The notes under the pieces: generated by a model
Told to the model about the DNA's origin: nothing
Database searches by the model: none
What the model saw: the letters and a program-made list of their open reading frames with translations, nothing else
Assembly: GCA_017520105.1 (NCBI GenBank)
Contig: JAFWRL010000119.1
Span: 1-19,157, forward strand
Direction: 5' to 3'
Source: Fibrobacter sp.
Lineage (GTDB): Bacteria > Fibrobacterota > Fibrobacteria > Fibrobacterales > Fibrobacteraceae
Length of the DNA stretch: 19,157 bases
Program-made: the position numbers and the translations under genes
Part shown: positions 6,977 to 15,887 of the stretch, one piece after another
Numbering within the stretch: position 1 is the stretch's first letter
How the letters are laid out: every line of letters starts with the position of its first letter

Positions 6977-7786
6977 TTACTCCAGGTAGTATTCTCGCAG
7001 CGAGTCAATGCTTGCGGTGGGCACATGCATCCGCTGCGTGATAAAATTCAATAGCGAACCGTATTCCGCATTGATACGCTTGAGCGGAATTTCGAGATAC
7101 TCGCGTTTGACGCTCACCAAGAAATGCAGAATGTCGAGTTGTTCTTCCGTCATCCCCGAGACACGGCCTTTGGCGGTCATCGCCTCTAGCGGCTTGCGGT
7201 ACGAATTTTCGGATTCCGTGTAATCATCTAAAATAGCGTTGTCGTCAGCACCGAGAGCGGCGAGCATCAGCGCGGAGCAAAAGCCTGCACGGTCCTTGCC
7301 CGAGGTGCAATGAAATAAAACAGGCGCCCCTTTTTGAGCAAGAACCATTTCAAAGACTTTTGCATACTGCGAGCTCGCATATTCGCTATCGACAAAGTAA
7401 TTATAGAGCTTATCTTTTAGCGTATTTGCAATCGGATGGCGGGCTATGCCAAAAAGGAATTCCATAAAATCGACGCCCGTCGCAGGCACTACCTGATCTT
7501 TGTTGAACGCATCGCCTTGCATGGACTCGTCCAGAACGGGAATCATTGCCGACTGCATTCCGTCAATTAGCTTGTCCGGTTTACGCATATATTCAAAATC
7601 CGAACGCAAGTCAATGACAAGGCGAATGCCAAAATCGTCACGCAGGCGGAATAGGTCATGCTCCGAAGCACGCGACAGATTGCCGCTGCGGAAAAGCGCA
7701 TTCTGCTTGACACGAGAAGTACCCGCGGGGATACCGCCTAGTTGTCGAGCATTGTCGATCGACTCAAACTTTAAAACATTTGCCAT
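6977..7786 (-). CDS. Tyrosine-specific protein phosphatase family protein (Y_phosphatase3 / LipA-like)
   Basis: Predicted phosphatase of 269 residues with the Cys-based P-loop HCTSGKDRAG: catalytic Cys160 and Arg166. The N-terminal NARQLGGIP (12-20), LFRSGNLSRAS (31-41) and VIDLRSDFE (57-65) are the usual N(x)R.GG, RS..L and DLR motifs of the MptpB/LipA-type family (PF13350), which act on phosphotyrosine, phosphoserine/threonine or phosphoinositides. It has no signal peptide or membrane segment, so it is probably cytoplasmic. The ATG at 7786 follows GAGGGGAG, a good ribosome site. It lies downstream of operon B but is separated by ~245 bases of repeat DNA and a hairpin, so it probably has its own promoter. 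Substrate unknown. Confidence 0.88.
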   Translation of the reverse strand: MANVLKFESIDNARQLGGIPAGTSRVKQNALFRSGNLSRASEHDLFRLRDDFGIRLVIDLRSDFEYMRKPDKLIDGMQSAMIPVLDESMQGDAFNKDQVVPATGVDFMEFLFGIARHPIANTLKDKLYNYFVDSEYASSQYAKVFEMVLAQKGAPVLFHCTSGKDRAGFCSALMLAALGADDNAILDDYTESENSYRKPLEAMTAKGRVSGMTEEQLDILHFLVSVKREYLEIPLKRINAEYGSLLNFITQRMHVPTASIDSLREYYLE

Positions 7787-7806
7787 AAACTCCCCTCATA
7801 TTGACT

Positions 7807-7955
7807 TTGTCATGCCCGAAAAAGCGGGCATCTCCCATTCTTTTTTTGAAAAGGAGATTCCCGATTAAAAGCCGCCAAGGCGAATGCTGCGAAAATGCTT
7901 GCATTTTCATAGCTGAGCCAAAGAGCTTTGTACTTGTACAAATCGGGAATGACAA
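7807..7955. repeat. Nested inverted-repeat element with a three-armed predicted fold
   Basis: Outer arms TTGTCAT (7807-7813) and ATGACAA (7949-7955). A hairpin TGCCCG...CGGGCA (7813-7830) comes next. A 10-bp stem, ATTCCCGATT (7857-7866) with AATCGGGAAT (7941-7950), encloses three perfect mini-hairpins with two-base loops: CGCC-AA-GGCG (7873-7882), GAAAATGC-TT-GCATTTTC (7891-7908) and TTTGTAC-TT-GTACAAA (7927-7942, overlapping the outer stem by two bases). The TCATGCCCG / CGGGAATGACA ends resemble a dispersed bacterial intergenic repeat that I remember, but the inner three-hairpin insert is unfamiliar. Confidence 0.6.
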
Positions 7956-7961
7956 TATTCT

Positions 7962-7989
7962 CCTACTGCCTACTTCCTATCGCCTTCGG
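7962..7989 (+). repeat. Heptanucleotide repeat array before the DUF4261-like gene end
   Basis: In-phase 7-mers CCTACTG, CCTACTT, CCTATCG, CCTTCGG, merging into a decayed CTTCGGCTACAGGATGACG palindrome-type repeat. Confidence 0.5.
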
Positions 7990-7997
7990 CTACAGGA

Positions 7998-8034
7998 TGA
8001 CGCACTTGGCCTCCCTACTCGACCAAGCGCGTCA
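7998..8034 (-). terminator. Stem-loop over the stop codon of operon B, possible terminator or 3' end structure
   Basis: TGACGCACTTGG (7998-8009) pairs with CCAAGCGCGTCA (8023-8034) with one G-T pair and a 13-base loop. The stem includes the stop codon of the DUF4261-like gene. No T-run follows on the minus strand, so it would not be a classical intrinsic terminator. Confidence 0.4.
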
Positions 8035-8724
8035 CTTCCTCACGATTCTCAGAACGCCTTGCTTATTGTATTCGGGAGCATCTTTCGAGAACAGGCCTTT
8101 GGTTTCTTGGCGGAACACGTATTTTTCATCATCGCCCCAATCAATAACAGAACCCGACTTTGCAGGAACACCGTCCCCGAACAAACTTTCCGCAGCCATC
8201 ATCAGCGCCTCTTCCGGGTCTTCAATTGCGGTCGAAATGCACAAATCCGGGAGCGAAAAAGTTGCAAGTCCCAGCGTATAGAGAGTTTCGCCCGAATCAA
8301 TAACGTTAATCCACGGGTCCATCGGACATTCGCCATCGCCAAACACATCCTTGAACGCTTCGACGGTCCATGCTGTACCGGATTGTTGCATATAAACGCC
8401 AATTGCGCCGGCGGTAAACATTTTCAAAATGGCGGAATTCACCATTTCAACATCGTTCATGCTCTTTACGTTTCCAAGCAAGAACAACAGTGACTTGTGG
8501 CCAGCAATAGCCTTTTCCTCTTCTTCCGTCAAGTCATTGTGCTCCTTGAAAATATCCAAAAGTTCTGCAGAGGCGCCCTGACGAATAACGTTAAACTGCA
8601 CGCTGCAACCGGGAATCATCAACGTCTTTGCAACGGCCTCGACCTTGACGTTTTCGGTAATCGCAAATGTTTCATCGGCAGCAACGGGAAGCGGAAAAGC
8701 AAGCACAAATTGGTTCATATTCAT
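8032..8724 (-). CDS. DUF4261-like protein, function unknown
   Basis: 230 residues, soluble, no signal peptide. The central segment GAIGVYMQQSGTAWTVEAFK, then CPMDPWINV, then ETLYTLGLATFSLPDLCIS matches my memory of DUF4261 proteins, where a variable N-terminal half is followed by a (A)VYW..SG....F......P...W and a YT.GL..F....E motif. The catalytic or binding role of that family is not known. The ATG at 8724 overlaps the stop codon of the upstream glycosyltransferase gene (ATGA, 8721-8724), so translation is probably coupled, and AAGAGAG just before it may serve as ribosome site. A second Met two codons later is a possible alternative. Last gene of operon B. Confidence 0.6.
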   Translation of the reverse strand: MNMNQFVLAFPLPVAADETFAITENVKVEAVAKTLMIPGCSVQFNVIRQGASAELLDIFKEHNDLTEEEEKAIAGHKSLLFLLGNVKSMNDVEMVNSAILKMFTAGAIGVYMQQSGTAWTVEAFKDVFGDGECPMDPWINVIDSGETLYTLGLATFSLPDLCISTAIEDPEEALMMAAESLFGDGVPAKSGSVIDWGDDEKYVFRQETKGLFSKDAPEYNKQGVLRIVRK

Positions 8725-9908
8725 CTCTCTTTTATTTTTTGAACAACATTTTCAACAGCATCGCGAAGCAAGTTTTGCTTTTCGGCCATAGGCATCCGGA
8801 TGCAAGAATCAAAAGCACTAGTCAACGTTTCGGCAGACAAATCATCTTCCTGGATTTCAGCTGCGTATCCCGCTTTCGACAAATCATGAGCAAGAACAAT
8901 TTGTTCAAACTGCCCCGGCGTCGGTACAAAAATACATTTTTTCCCCAATTCCGCCATATCCATCACGGTACTGTAACCACCGCGGCTCACCACGAAATCG
9001 GCCCGTTTCACGACATCCGCAAATTCATTTGTCGCAAGGTGCGTCCAGAATTCAATATTTCCTTCTTTCCAATTTTTAGAGCCTAACGAAGGCTTTCCAA
9101 GAATCATCACATGATGTCCAGGAATTTCAGAAAGAACCTTGCGCAACCGTGTTTCAAGCCGTGTCCGCGCCGGTTCCACACCAGAAACAATGGCCGCAAC
9201 CTTGTACCTTTCACGGGGTTGCACATTCCACTCCACGCTTGCGGAGTTCGCCATAAATTCAGACACGCTCATCAAATCGACATCGCTTTCAAGTTTGGCA
9301 TCTTCAGCTTTTTTCTGTGATTCGACATACTCCGAAAAACGCGAAAGCGGCCCCACGTAACGCATCGGCTTATCGCCAGGGGTCGCCCCCGAATGTGAAA
9401 GCGAACCTGCATAACCTGGGAAAAATTCCATGTCAGGCACCCAGACTTCATCGAACTTTCGCATTATGCCAGAATGCCAAAGAACGCCAACGCCTTCGAA
9501 CGCCGAGAACGCTTTCGGGAACGCAATTCGACGCTGGTGCGTCATGTAAATGCTATACGCGTTCTTGGAATAAAACGCAAAGCGGTTGTCCGAAAACAGC
9601 ACATCGTAACCATGGCGTTCGACCATTTCTTCGGCAAAATGGTGTTCATAGCGCATAATAGAATTTAAGTGTACGCTGTTCTTGAGCAGCCAAAGCGCCA
9701 TATTGTATCCGTGTTTCGGATAAACTATATTGTAGCTTGGAGCCAGCCGTTGCCGTAAATCGGGAAAAACTTCGCGAAAGAAATTCGCATTTGCATTGAC
9801 GACAGCCAGTTCTACCTCGGCGCCCGCCCGCAAGAACTCGCGGACTACGGGCACACAACGCGTGGCATGCCCCAGTCCCCAATCGAGCGGTGCTACAAGA
9901 ACTTTCAA
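8721..9908 (-). CDS. GT-B glycosyltransferase (MurG/GT28-like)
   Basis: 395 residues if started at the TTG at 9908, giving MKVLVAPLDWGLGHATRCVP. This start forms a TTGA overlap with the upstream stop and has GAGGCGG at seven-base spacing. A TTG 18 bases farther upstream (9926) is open but has no such signal. The N-terminal APLDWGLGHATR is the Gly-rich acceptor-side loop of GT-B enzymes of the MurG/GT28 kind. The C-terminal third has VVSRGGYSTVMDMAELGKKC followed by FVPTPGQFEQ and VLAHDL, the sugar-nucleotide binding region, with the late Gln/His of the family. It most likely moves a sugar from a nucleotide donor to a lipid or glycan at the inner membrane. Encoded between a GT-C membrane enzyme and a DUF4261-like gene with 4-base overlaps at both ends. 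Donor and acceptor unknown. Confidence 0.8.
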   Translation of the reverse strand: MKVLVAPLDWGLGHATRCVPVVREFLRAGAEVELAVVNANANFFREVFPDLRQRLAPSYNIVYPKHGYNMALWLLKNSVHLNSIMRYEHHFAEEMVERHGYDVLFSDNRFAFYSKNAYSIYMTHQRRIAFPKAFSAFEGVGVLWHSGIMRKFDEVWVPDMEFFPGYAGSLSHSGATPGDKPMRYVGPLSRFSEYVESQKKAEDAKLESDVDLMSVSEFMANSASVEWNVQPRERYKVAAIVSGVEPARTRLETRLRKVLSEIPGHHVMILGKPSLGSKNWKEGNIEFWTHLATNEFADVVKRADFVVSRGGYSTVMDMAELGKKCIFVPTPGQFEQIVLAHDLSKAGYAAEIQEDDLSAETLTSAFDSCIRMPMAEKQNLLRDAVENVVQKIKER

Positions 9909-12445
9909 TTTTCCGCCTCTAGCCAAGCGTGCGCCCAGTCGCCATGGTCGCAGTCCTTATTGTCGCCCATCAGCACACGCAAGTTAATGGACTTTGCACC
10001 TTTGATATCCAATTTTAAACGTTCCTTGTCCGTCGTATAGAGTTTCTTGGAACGGTAAATTTCACGGCCATCCGCTTCGACAGCAAAATAGGCGCCATCG
10101 CCGCAAGCACTTTCATCGTCAAGCCCGACAACTACATTCAACCAATCGAAGTTGCGAGGAAGTGAATATTCGAGAGACGAATTGGCATGGCTACCGATGC
10201 CGTAACGGAACGGTTCACCGTCCAGCGTAATCTTGTGATGATCGACAGTCGCATTCATCTGCGGTTCGCCCCATTCCTGATAGAAACGGGACATCTTGAG
10301 AGCCGAGAGGAGCGCCACGTTATCACCTTCGACAAAGAAATCGCGGTACGTCACGAGCGTATCTTCGTCAGGCATATAGCAGCTCAGCACAACGCGGTTC
10401 ATGCCAGCCCGAATCTTTGCAGAATCCAAGAGCAACGTGTCCGCATTGTTCGAAACGAGCATTTGCGCCTGTTCCTTGTCGTTCACCTTGTAATCGCAGG
10501 CAATCGATTCCGGGAAGCGCTTGTTCACAACAATCTTGCCATCGACGGCATCCGTGACCATGAAGTTCTGCGCGTAATGCGATACGCCCTTCTTCGAAAT
10601 AATCTTGTAAATGGCTAGGCCGTAACCGAAATCCCTCGCATTCATCAGCACGCGTTCGTTCTTGTAATCGCTCAAGATATCGTCAATTTGGTCGGTTGTC
10701 TTGAAGCCCACCACGCGGCTTGCGCGGTTGACCTTTCCGTAGCCGTCCTGGCCGCGAACGAGGTAAATGTTGCCACCGGACTTTTGCATCCATTCCGCGA
10801 ACTGTTCGGTACTCCAATTTCTAAACGTACTTTCGCTGAAAGAGGTATGCCCAGAAGCCAACATCTGCCAGGGCCTTGCGTAAATAAACACTGAATTTTT
10901 CGGATACTTCGCCAGTTCCGTATTCAAGAAATCTTCTTCGGTCAGGAGTTTGTTCTTGTAATAGAGCATGTTTGCCTTGTAGCTCGGCGCATGGTAAACC
11001 ATCAACCCGACAGACAAAATACACGCAGCACCCATGACAATCTTTGCAGCAGCGTCATCCTTCATCTTCGTCGTAAAGAGAAGCGCATCGTAAAGCCCGA
11101 GCGCCATCAGGAGCGCAAACATCGGAAGCGCCACAAGCACATAACGCTGGTTGATATCAATCGTAAACGTCCCGGACACGTTCAGGAGAATCACGAAAAT
11201 CTGCAAGCAGAACGTGATGCCCAGAATGAACCCGCGGAAGTAACGGCGAGAATAAATCATGCGGAACAGGAGCCACACCGTCGCCAAAAGCAAAATCACG
11301 GTGAACGTCGTGTAGAACGGATTTTCCATGATGCCGCCAAAAGCCGTATCCTGCTTGAGGTTCATCATGACTTCGATGTTCGTCTTCAAGTTGAACCAGA
11401 AGTTCTCCAACGAATGGGCCGCATGTTCGCCACCCTGGAAGTCATAACCGCGATATGCCGCCATCGTATTGATGGAAGGCCAGCTCACCGCAATCACGGA
11501 CGCCACAAAGGCCGGCAAGCGGTACGGCTTTTCGATGAAATAACGGTAATAGTAAAGAGCAAACGGGATAAACGCGAACACAGTCTCCTGGCGGGTCTGC
11601 GCAAAGAAGCCCAGCAGCGGCACAGTCAAGAGGAAATGCTTCCACGTGACCTTGTTCGTCGGCACAAAAGCGTACCACGCCATCAGCACCGCAAGCAAAA
11701 GGACGTAGAGAACTTCGGTCGATGCAGACCGCGACTGCAACAGGTAAATCGGCATGCCGCCCAGGAACGCCGTCGCCGCAAGCGCAAGTTTATCGCTCTT
11801 GAACCACTTGCAAAGCGCAAGGAAGAACGCAATCAAGCTCAAGATGTAGAACGGGTAGTTCACCGTCAATGCCGTATCGCGGTTCGGTTCCATGAAGTTG
11901 AACACAAGCGAATAGACAAAACCAAGCGCCTTGCCCTTGAAGTTGTTCACTTCAGTCTTGCAATCCAGAACGCCGTCCGTCCAGACGCCCTCATTACAGA
12001 CGCCACCCGTATGCTTGTAATACATCTGGAGTCCCATGGACTCCCAGCTCGTCTCGTCGCTCAACACGCGGTGTGTATTGCCGATGTTCCCGAAAATGAA
12101 CACAGAGAACACGATGAGCAAAAGCGCAAGCCCGCAAAAGCCCTTGCCACTCGGCAAGAAACCGCGGATATGCTTTGCCACGAACGGTGCGTTGACTACG
12201 ACACCCACCACGAGCAAAAGGAACGTCAAGAGTATGGAGTAATACCCCCACTCGATATCCCAGTGGCGTGCATACGACACAGATAAATTGTTAAAGATAA
12301 GGAAAGCGGATACAAGCACAAAGGCCGTCGCCGCCAACATGACATTCTGAGGTTTATCCCAGTGAAGGGAATCCTTCCATTCCATAAAGGACTGACGCAA
12401 AGACTTCTGCTTCACATCGTCCCTTCCCAACGTTTTGTTTTTCAT
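9905..12445 (-). CDS. Polytopic GT-C (GT39/PMT-like) glycosyltransferase with C-terminal NPCBM domain
   Basis: 846 residues. A short cytoplasmic start is followed by about ten hydrophobic segments up to residue ~490 (for example VMLAATAFVLVSAFLIF and LLLIVFSVFIF). The first extracytoplasmic loop has Asp130-Glu131 (HRVLSDETSWESMG), the acidic pair expected of GT-C enzymes that use polyprenyl-phosphate sugars. A long soluble region follows, and residues ~735-846 fit an NPCBM/NEW2 carbohydrate-binding domain: GIGSHANSSLEYSLP, VVVGLDDESACGDG, GREIYRSKKLYT, and the ending DNKDCDHGDWAHAWLEAEN. It probably glycosylates an envelope component on the periplasmic face, with the NPCBM part holding a glycan. 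It begins 19 bases after the stop of the acyltransferase fusion and overlaps the next glycosyltransferase by four bases. No clear Shine-Dalgarno. Substrate unknown. Confidence 0.8.
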   Translation of the reverse strand: MKNKTLGRDDVKQKSLRQSFMEWKDSLHWDKPQNVMLAATAFVLVSAFLIFNNLSVSYARHWDIEWGYYSILLTFLLLVVGVVVNAPFVAKHIRGFLPSGKGFCGLALLLIVFSVFIFGNIGNTHRVLSDETSWESMGLQMYYKHTGGVCNEGVWTDGVLDCKTEVNNFKGKALGFVYSLVFNFMEPNRDTALTVNYPFYILSLIAFFLALCKWFKSDKLALAATAFLGGMPIYLLQSRSASTEVLYVLLLAVLMAWYAFVPTNKVTWKHFLLTVPLLGFFAQTRQETVFAFIPFALYYYRYFIEKPYRLPAFVASVIAVSWPSINTMAAYRGYDFQGGEHAAHSLENFWFNLKTNIEVMMNLKQDTAFGGIMENPFYTTFTVILLLATVWLLFRMIYSRRYFRGFILGITFCLQIFVILLNVSGTFTIDINQRYVLVALPMFALLMALGLYDALLFTTKMKDDAAAKIVMGAACILSVGLMVYHAPSYKANMLYYKNKLLTEEDFLNTELAKYPKNSVFIYARPWQMLASGHTSFSESTFRNWSTEQFAEWMQKSGGNIYLVRGQDGYGKVNRASRVVGFKTTDQIDDILSDYKNERVLMNARDFGYGLAIYKIISKKGVSHYAQNFMVTDAVDGKIVVNKRFPESIACDYKVNDKEQAQMLVSNNADTLLLDSAKIRAGMNRVVLSCYMPDEDTLVTYRDFFVEGDNVALLSALKMSRFYQEWGEPQMNATVDHHKITLDGEPFRYGIGSHANSSLEYSLPRNFDWLNVVVGLDDESACGDGAYFAVEADGREIYRSKKLYTTDKERLKLDIKGAKSINLRVLMGDNKDCDHGDWAHAWLEAEN

Positions 12446-12464
12446 AGTGCGCTAAATATAAAAT

Positions 12465-15400
12465 TTATACAGAAATTCCAAGGCGTTCCCTGGCTATTTT
12501 CTTGCCAGTTTGTACGTCAAATTTACCAGAACCTAATTTTGGCAGTTCATCCAACTTAAGCACAGCCCCCGGAACCATCAAGGGAGGCAGCCCGATTTGG
12601 CGCAACATCGTCTTGACTTCGTCCTCGGACTTGTCTCCCGAATAAAGGAGCACAATCTTTTCGCCCTTCGCGCCATCCGGAACCGGAACCGCAATATGGT
12701 CGATATCTTCAAACAAGGGGCTTTCGGAAATCTTGAAATCCACGGCACCGAGGCTCACCATTTCGCCACCGAGCTTGGCAAAGCGGCTATAGCGATCGAC
12801 AATCGTCAAGAAGCCGTCCTCGTCGATATGTCCCTTGTCGCCGGTCTTGTACCAACGGCGCCCATTGAACATGGCAATTGCGTTTTCGGTACGCTCCGGG
12901 TCGTTCAGGTAACCCTTCATAATCTGAGCGCCGCCAATCAAAATCAAGCCGTCGGTTCCCAGCGGGAGCTCTTCGAGCGTATCGGGATCCACAATGCGGA
13001 ACTGGCAACCCGGCATGGGCACGCCCACCGTCCCCGGCTTGTTGCCCACCACGACCGTCTTGTAGTCGTCCAGCAAGAAGTCCTTCGTGTTGACAGAGGC
13101 GACCGGCGTTGTCTCTGTGCAGCCAAAGCCTTCGAAAATTTCGAGTTTAAACTTGGATCTGTAAAGGTTGCGGACATCTTCGCGAATTTTCTCGGCACCC
13201 GCATAAATGCCGCGCACATGTTCGAACATGAGCGGATGAATATAGCGGCTAGTCCCCCACATGCGAAGGAACGTCCCCGTCGCAACCATAATCGTCACCT
13301 TGAATTCCGCCGCCATGCGGCCAATCAGGCGCACATCCGTCGGGTCGGGGCAAGTCGCCACCGGGACACCCTCTACCATGCAAAGCATCGTCGTAATCGA
13401 AAAACCGAACGCATGGAACATCGGCAAAAGCCCAAGGAACACGTCTTCCGGCCCGACATTGATGACGCTTGCGCACTGCTTGATGTTGCCCATCAAATTG
13501 AAATGCGTGAGTTCCACGCCCTTCGGCGTCCCTTCGGAACCGGAACTGAAAATAATCGTCGCCACATCGTCAAGGCTCACCTTCTTGAAGAAGCGCCATT
13601 CGAGATACCATGCCGGGAGGAGCATCACGCGCAAGAAGTTCAGAATAAGCGTCGGTTTCTTGACAAACTGCTTGCCCAGGTCTTCCATGTAATAGACTTT
13701 ATAATTGCAAAGCAGCTTGCCTTCAAGATCGACGCCCTTCTGTTTTAGCTTATCTACAAACGCATGAGCGGTCACAATCGTTTTTACCCCTGCCACCTTG
13801 CAGCAGTAATCCATCGTCTCCGGCGTGCTGGAATAGTTCAAATTGCAGACGGTCCTTGCCTTGACAAGCATCGCAAGGTTCGTAAAGATTCCCGGGCCCG
13901 AAGGCGGAATCAATATGCCCACGCACTTTTCGTCCTTGCCGAGGAGTTTATCGAAAATGTTGGCGAACGTAAGCGCCGCCGTCGCAAGGGAATAACCCGA
14001 AAAATGCTTTCCGTCGGGGCTGAACACCAAGGGAGAGTTTTTACGGCGCTTCGATGCACGAATCCAGCTGTTCGGCACCGGACGGAGCCTGCGGATATAC
14101 GCCTCCCATGCGGTAATCGAGAGTTCCTGGATGGAACGCAACATCTGCACGTTGCCGCAATCGACAGGCACTGGCTTTCCGAACGCGACCGAGACAATGC
14201 GGCCTCCGCTGTGCACAATGTCCTGGTAACCGGCACTCGCCATGGAATAGGAACTCCCCCACAGTCCCTGCACGTAAAGCGGCAAAAGCGTGAGTTTCGG
14301 TACATCCTTGATAGCGGAACTGTAATCCAGGCGGAAACGGTTCACGTTACCCGTCGGCGAAAGCGCATTTTCGGGGAACACCACCACGGCCTCGCCACGC
14401 AAAAGCGATTCATGGGCCTCCGCCATAGCCTTCTCGGGGTGCGCCAAGTCCAAATCAATCACGTTCATCTGCGAAAGAATCAAGCGCACGTACCACTTTT
14501 CGTACGAACGGCGGCTCAGCACAAAGCGGAGCGGACGCGGGCTTGCCATCTGGATAAGCGCCCAGTCGATGTAAGAAATATGGTTACTGACAAGGAAAAC
14601 AGGGCCTTCCCACGGCAGGTTCTTGAGACCGTTGACGATAAACTTATAATGGAGCGAAAGCGTGGTGCGGAGCAGCTGGCGAAGCAAAGACTGCGGCATA
14701 ATCCACAACGCCCAAACAGTCGCCGCCGTGCAGAAAATGCCAAGCACAAAGAACAAGTCCATGCGGTCCAGTCCAAGCAATCGCATTGACAAAATCGCAA
14801 GCACGTCAAACGCAATCACGCATACGTTCTGCACCATGTTGTTCACTGCCAGCACATGGCCCGCAGACCTCGGCTTCGAGTTGTACAGGAGCAACGCAAA
14901 CATCGGGAGCATGTACATGCCTGCGCAAAAGCCGAGCAGCGCAAAGGCTATCGCATTGTACGGCCTCGGAATAAACGGAATCAAGAAAATCAAAATGGCA
15001 GAACCCGCCGTACCCATCGGTACAAGTCCCGTCTCGATAAAGTTGTTCGACATGCGCATCGCAAACGCAAAGCCACCAATCAGGCCAATAGCGGCACCGA
15101 TAATCGTATAGTTCAGGAGAGCATCGACACCAAAAAGCGACCCCGAACTAAACTGGTCCTGAATCACGAACACCATGAGGAATATCAAGACCCAGAACAT
15201 CGAAAGTCCGATGATGGACTGCCGGATACCGCGATTGCTCCAAGCCTTCCAGAACTTGCGACGGGCAAAGACGAGATTCCAATAGCGGTTCCACGGGAAC
15301 TTCATATCGGGGTCGAAGCCACCTATCGCCGGTAGTCTCAATGCAAAAAAAGCTCCCAGCAACTGCAACGCGCCAACAGCAACAATTACCGATAGCCACG

Positions 15401-15887
15401 CCCCGTAATAGCTCGCAATCGCAAGCCCGAGCAACGTCAGCACAAATGCGCTAAACCAGACAATCATGAGGACGCCCGTTCCATACGCGAGATTCCTCAC
15501 GCCCATCAGTTCCTTGAGGTAACCGCCACGCGCCGGAGACTGGAACGCCTGCAGAATAAAGAAAAGTCCCACCGATGTAATCACCAGCGGAACACTTTTA
15601 TTATAGACGCCAAAACAGAAGAGACCAATCACGGGTATAGAAAGCAGCGTTGTATATAATAGAACGCGTTCCTTGGGATATTTGTCCGAAAAATAGCCTG
15701 CAGGGGTCAATAGCAAGATACAGGGCAGCAGGAACAGCAAATGAAGAACGTAAAATTGCCAGGATCCAGTCGCCGTGAGGCCCATGCGATTAAAGACTAG
15801 CTCCATCGTTCCAACGATTATTGTAGAAATAGCCACTTGGGAGAAAGCTAGGCCATAATAGGAGAAAAAACCTTGGTTCTTTTTCAT
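12465..15887 (-). CDS. LplT-like transporter / PlsC acyltransferase / acyl-ACP synthetase fusion (Aas type)
   Basis: 1140 residues with three domains. Residues ~1-400 are an MFS-type transporter with ~12 hydrophobic helices (SPARGGYLKELMG and YFSDKYPKERVLL are MFS signatures), like LplT, which flips lysophospholipids. Residues ~405-610 are a PlsC acyltransferase: NHISYID (435-441) is the NHx4D motif and FPENALSPTGNV (504-515) replaces the usual FPEG. Residues ~630-1140 are an AMP-forming ligase: IIFSSGSEGTPKG (778-790), GFGCTETTP, YKTGDKG and DRYSRFAKLGGEMVS. Together they would re-acylate lysophosphatidylethanolamine with an acyl chain activated on ACP. E. coli splits this between LplT and Aas; single-chain fusions are known elsewhere. 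The ATG at 15887 has AGGA seven bases upstream. First gene of operon B, suggesting membrane-lipid maintenance beside envelope glycosylation. Confidence 0.9.
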   Translation of the reverse strand: MKKNQGFFSYYGLAFSQVAISTIIVGTMELVFNRMGLTATGSWQFYVLHLLFLLPCILLLTPAGYFSDKYPKERVLLYTTLLSIPVIGLFCFGVYNKSVPLVITSVGLFFILQAFQSPARGGYLKELMGVRNLAYGTGVLMIVWFSAFVLTLLGLAIASYYGAWLSVIVAVGALQLLGAFFALRLPAIGGFDPDMKFPWNRYWNLVFARRKFWKAWSNRGIRQSIIGLSMFWVLIFLMVFVIQDQFSSGSLFGVDALLNYTIIGAAIGLIGGFAFAMRMSNNFIETGLVPMGTAGSAILIFLIPFIPRPYNAIAFALLGFCAGMYMLPMFALLLYNSKPRSAGHVLAVNNMVQNVCVIAFDVLAILSMRLLGLDRMDLFFVLGIFCTAATVWALWIMPQSLLRQLLRTTLSLHYKFIVNGLKNLPWEGPVFLVSNHISYIDWALIQMASPRPLRFVLSRRSYEKWYVRLILSQMNVIDLDLAHPEKAMAEAHESLLRGEAVVVFPENALSPTGNVNRFRLDYSSAIKDVPKLTLLPLYVQGLWGSSYSMASAGYQDIVHSGGRIVSVAFGKPVPVDCGNVQMLRSIQELSITAWEAYIRRLRPVPNSWIRASKRRKNSPLVFSPDGKHFSGYSLATAALTFANIFDKLLGKDEKCVGILIPPSGPGIFTNLAMLVKARTVCNLNYSSTPETMDYCCKVAGVKTIVTAHAFVDKLKQKGVDLEGKLLCNYKVYYMEDLGKQFVKKPTLILNFLRVMLLPAWYLEWRFFKKVSLDDVATIIFSSGSEGTPKGVELTHFNLMGNIKQCASVINVGPEDVFLGLLPMFHAFGFSITTMLCMVEGVPVATCPDPTDVRLIGRMAAEFKVTIMVATGTFLRMWGTSRYIHPLMFEHVRGIYAGAEKIREDVRNLYRSKFKLEIFEGFGCTETTPVASVNTKDFLLDDYKTVVVGNKPGTVGVPMPGCQFRIVDPDTLEELPLGTDGLILIGGAQIMKGYLNDPERTENAIAMFNGRRWYKTGDKGHIDEDGFLTIVDRYSRFAKLGGEMVSLGAVDFKISESPLFEDIDHIAVPVPDGAKGEKIVLLYSGDKSEDEVKTMLRQIGLPPLMVPGAVLKLDELPKLGSGKFDVQTGKKIARERLGISV

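Noticed and set aside
7857..7950. tRNA gene (cloverleaf-like pairing)
   Set aside because: Arms have two-base loops, there is no TTC-type T-loop, no plausible anticodon loop and no CCA end.
8721..9926. Upstream TTG start (9926) for the GT-B gene
   Set aside because: The TTG at 9908 has a better-spaced GAGGCGG and gives a 4-base overlap and the usual short N-terminus before the Gly-rich loop.
10991..12286. Long + strand open frame (431 codons) opposite the GT-C gene
   Set aside because: Arg/His/Gln-rich translation without domains, in antisense to a gene with clear membrane helices and motifs; a by-product of codon bias.
12597..14789. Two + strand open frames (383 and 341 codons) opposite the Aas-type fusion
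   Set aside because: Basic, low-complexity translations with no recognisable motif, lying across the PlsC and AMP-ligase motifs of the real gene.
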